Of a stretch of 7,848 nt of DNA, positions 6,297 to 7,848 are shown piece after piece. Below the pieces are notes generated by a model. That model did not search any database. It saw only the letters and a list, made by a program, of their open reading frames with translations, and was not told where the DNA came from. The stretch lies in the NCBI GenBank assembly GCA_016217865.1, contig JACRFO010000054.1, positions 1 to 7,848 on the forward strand, given 5' to 3'. The translations under genes were made by a program, and so were the position numbers. The DNA comes from Candidatus Kerfeldbacteria bacterium (GTDB lineage: Bacteria; Patescibacteriota; Patescibacteriia; SBBC01; CAIJZX01). The stretch's first letter is position 1. The number at the start of each line of letters is the position of its first letter.

Positions 6297-6856
6297 GGCG
6301 TGATCTGACCGAGTGTGTTCGGACCAATGCCGAAAGCATTGGCTTCATCGGTATCAACGTGGAGTTGCCACTGGAACGACGGATCGACCCGGACCAAGAC
6401 CTGGTGCATCTGGCCGCCACGAGGGCCGGACACCGTAACTGTCACCAGATCGTCGGGGTGTAAACCGTGGGCCGCCGCTTCCGCCGGACCGGCGTGGATG
6501 TGGCGTTGTTGGAGGATCGCCGCAGAACGCGTCATGCGGCCACGCGGGCCGATGATATCGATCGGGGCGGCCTGTTCGAGGTGGCCTGACTCCGCAAGCG
6601 GCGCGGCCACGCCCAGCCGAAGGGCGTCGGTCTGCGCCAGCTCCACCTGGGTGTAATCACGGAATGGGCCAACAATGGCCACGCGTTCGATCACGCCCTT
6701 CGGCCCCTGGAGTGTCACCCGTTCTGACGCGACGAACTGCGGAACTTGCGAGATCGGTCTGGCCACGGTTGGCCCGCCACCGCCAAAGAGCGTTCGCCAG
6801 TCAGCGGCGGTGAGATGGATGTGTCGGGCGGAAACTTCGATTGGAATGGTGGTCAT
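6293..6856 (-). CDS. pduL: PduL-type phosphate acyltransferase (phosphotransacylase)
   Basis: Converts acetyl-CoA (or propionyl-CoA) plus phosphate to the acyl phosphate plus CoA, supplying the kinase encoded next. This family is unrelated to classical Pta and uses two zinc ions. The 187 residues hold both half-barrel repeats. VSARHIHL gives H12 and H14, QVELAQTDA gives E72, QRHIHAG gives H119 and H121, and LHVDTDEANA gives H166. R66 in GPFRDYTQVE matches the phosphate-binding Arg. These map at a steady offset onto the ligands I recall for Rhodopseudomonas palustris PduL (H48, H50, R103, E109, H157, H159, H204). The protein begins only seven residues before VSARHIHL, so the N-terminal encapsulation peptide of microcompartment PduLs is absent and a free cytosolic enzyme is expected. 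Start is ATG in TAATG, sharing one base with the gpmI stop; the end overlaps ackA by ATGA. Acyl specificity cannot be read from the sequence; acetyl is inferred from the neighbours. Confidence 0.95.
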   Translation of the reverse strand: MTTIPIEVSARHIHLTAADWRTLFGGGGPTVARPISQVPQFVASERVTLQGPKGVIERVAIVGPFRDYTQVELAQTDALRLGVAAPLAESGHLEQAAPIDIIGPRGRMTRSAAILQQRHIHAGPAEAAAHGLHPDDLVTVTVSGPRGGQMHQVLVRVDPSFQWQLHVDTDEANAFGIGPNTLGQITP

Positions 6857-7848
6857 TATTCGAGCAGGTTATGTCCAGTCATCGTCGCCGGTTGCGGCAA
6901 ACCGACTAACGCGAGCAGTGTCGGCGCAACATCAGCCAGGACACCAACTGGAGTCAGCGATGATAAGTCACGCATCGGTGGATGGTACCGCTGCAGGTAC
7001 CGAGCTGGCAGATCGTTCGCCACGATGATGAGTGGGACAGGGTTAGCCGAATGCTCCTTACTGATTTCGCCGGTCTGGGGATCAATTTTCGATTCCGCAT
7101 TACCGTGATCGGCCGTCACCATGACCAGTCCGTTGATCGATAGCGTCGCGTTAACGATTTGACCGAGGCAGTCATCAATACACTCAACAGCCTTGATCGT
7201 CGCTGGCATATTACCCGTGTGTCCGATCATATCTGGGTTGGCGAAATTGATGACCAGGAGTCCGTACTGACCTGTGTTCAGGGCTTGTAACACCCGATCG
7301 GTTATTCCGCGGGCGCTCATCTCTGGCTTTTGGTCGTAGCTTGGGACCGATGGAGAAGGGACTAGCGTCCGTTCTTCACCTGGGAAAGCGGCTTCGACAC
7401 CGCCGTTGAAGAAAAAGGTCACGTGGGCATATTTCTCCGTTTCCGCCGCATGGAGCTGCTTCAAGTCAGCGTCGCTGTACACTTTCGCCAGCGGCTCGGT
7501 CACCTGCTCCGGTGGAAAGGCAATCGCTACAGGTAACTCCTTCTCGTACTCAGTCATGGTGACGAAGACCAAGTCTTTCAAGTAATTGGCGCGTTGAAAT
7601 TTTTCGAAACCAGGCAAGACGAATGATTTCGTTAACTGCCGGGCGCGGTCTGAACGGAAGTTGAAACAGATCACCGAGTCATGATCGCCGATGGTTGTCG
7701 CCGGTTGCCCGTCCCGCACCAGGACGGTCGGAACGAATTGCTCATCGTAAACGCCCTTGGCGTACGATTCTTGAATCGCGACGAGGGGGTCGAGCGCCGT
7801 TGGTCCCTGGCCGAGGGCCATGGCGTTGTAGGCAGCCTCGGTTCGATC
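6856..7848 (-). CDS. gpmI: 2,3-bisphosphoglycerate-independent phosphoglycerate mutase, C-terminal 330 residues (5' end outside window)
   Basis: Interconverts 3- and 2-phosphoglycerate in the cytosol (glycolysis and gluconeogenesis) through a Mn-dependent phosphoserine mechanism. The reading frame stays open to the window edge and the residues before the first ATG (DRTEAAYNA at 7822-7848) continue the family pattern, so that ATG is internal. Counting visible residues from the edge, the phosphatase-domain metal ligands are present: D206 and H210 in NPDMIGHTGN, D247-H248 in TADHGNAE, and H266 in KEHSANPVP. FNFRSDRAR (62-70) and ETEKYAHVTFFFNGG (136-150) are also typical. Against remembered Geobacillus stearothermophilus numbering (D403, H407, D444, H445, H462) about 197 N-terminal residues are missing, including the catalytic serine. 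The C-terminus is complete and its TAA stop shares one base with the pduL ATG. It is the first gene seen in the run; its promoter lies off the window. Confidence 0.97.
   Translation of the reverse strand, partial: DRTEAAYNAMALGQGPTALDPLVAIQESYAKGVYDEQFVPTVLVRDGQPATTIGDHDSVICFNFRSDRARQLTKSFVLPGFEKFQRANYLKDLVFVTMTEYEKELPVAIAFPPEQVTEPLAKVYSDADLKQLHAAETEKYAHVTFFFNGGVEAAFPGEERTLVPSPSVPSYDQKPEMSARGITDRVLQALNTGQYGLLVINFANPDMIGHTGNMPATIKAVECIDDCLGQIVNATLSINGLVMVTADHGNAESKIDPQTGEISKEHSANPVPLIIVANDLPARYLQRYHPPMRDLSSLTPVGVLADVAPTLLALVGLPQPATMTGHNLLE

Larger units (their letters stand above)
1..7848 (-). other. predicted polycistronic unit gpmI-pduL-ackA-korA-korB-recJ-RNase H-GGDEF
   Basis: Eight collinear genes are joined by seven junctions: gpmI/pduL TAATG (1-base overlap), pduL/ackA ATGA (4), ackA/korA gap of 6, korA/korB gap of 3, korB/recJ TAATG (1), recJ/RNase H ATGA (4), and RNase H/GGDEF gap of 9. 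No junction has room for an ordinary terminator or promoter. Apart from a weak AAGG before the GGDEF gene I see no Shine-Dalgarno match before any start, so translation probably depends on re-initiation after the upstream stop. The run extends beyond both window edges. One transcript is an inference; promoters inside genes cannot be excluded. Confidence 0.8.

Noticed and set aside
5154..6856. Propanediol or ethanolamine utilisation microcompartment locus, suggested by PduL
   Set aside because: No shell proteins, aldehyde dehydrogenase or targeting peptide are visible; PduL next to AckA and KorAB fits plain acetate fermentation.
6984..7001. Two GGTACC copies 6 bases apart, a possible hairpin or operator
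   Set aside because: Inside gpmI, where they encode a repeated Arg-Tyr pair (RYLQRY); nothing else supports a site.
6856..7821. Complete gpmI starting at the ATG at 7821
   Set aside because: The frame continues upstream to the window edge with family-like residues and about 197 N-terminal residues, including the catalytic serine, would be missing. The ATG is internal.

Overview
The window is a single block of eight genes, all on the minus strand, with no intergenic space longer than 9 bases. Read in the direction of transcription (right to left) the order is: 2,3-bisphosphoglycerate-independent phosphoglycerate mutase (gpmI, 5' end cut by the window edge), PduL-type phosphotransacylase, acetate kinase (ackA), 2-oxoacid:ferredoxin oxidoreductase alpha/gamma fusion (korA) and beta (korB), single-strand exonuclease recJ, a short RNase HI, and the first 130 residues of a GGDEF-domain protein cut by the left edge. 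Junctions are TAATG or ATGA overlaps, or gaps of 3, 6 and 9 bases, so translational coupling and one polycistronic transcript are likely. I see no promoter, terminator, RNA gene, repeat array or mobile element.

The right two thirds form a catabolic module. GpmI makes 2-phosphoglycerate in lower glycolysis. KorAB oxidatively decarboxylates a 2-oxoacid (pyruvate by context) to acyl-CoA and reduced ferredoxin. PduL swaps CoA for phosphate, and AckA turns acetyl phosphate into acetate while conserving energy. This is the layout of a fermenting anaerobe that makes acetate. PduL replaces the usual Pta and lacks the microcompartment-targeting N-terminal extension. The left third (recJ, RNase H) is nucleic-acid processing, followed by a likely cyclic-dinucleotide signalling protein.

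The organism is a bacterium of moderate G+C (mid-50s percent by eye). Extreme gene packing, near absence of Shine-Dalgarno sequences and a minimal ferredoxin/acetate metabolism would suit an anaerobe with a streamlined genome, possibly of the candidate phyla radiation. That placement is an inference with low confidence.

Most of the window is recognisable core metabolism and I do not see an undescribed multi-gene system. The most interesting signal is in the acetate kinase. Its catalytic residues and acetate pocket are fully kept, but three conserved nucleotide-pocket loop residues (Methanosarcina thermophila N211, G239, G331) are replaced by Ala, Ser and Ala. The same protein has a 12-residue insertion and a 22-residue C-terminal deletion, so its phosphoryl acceptor deserves testing.
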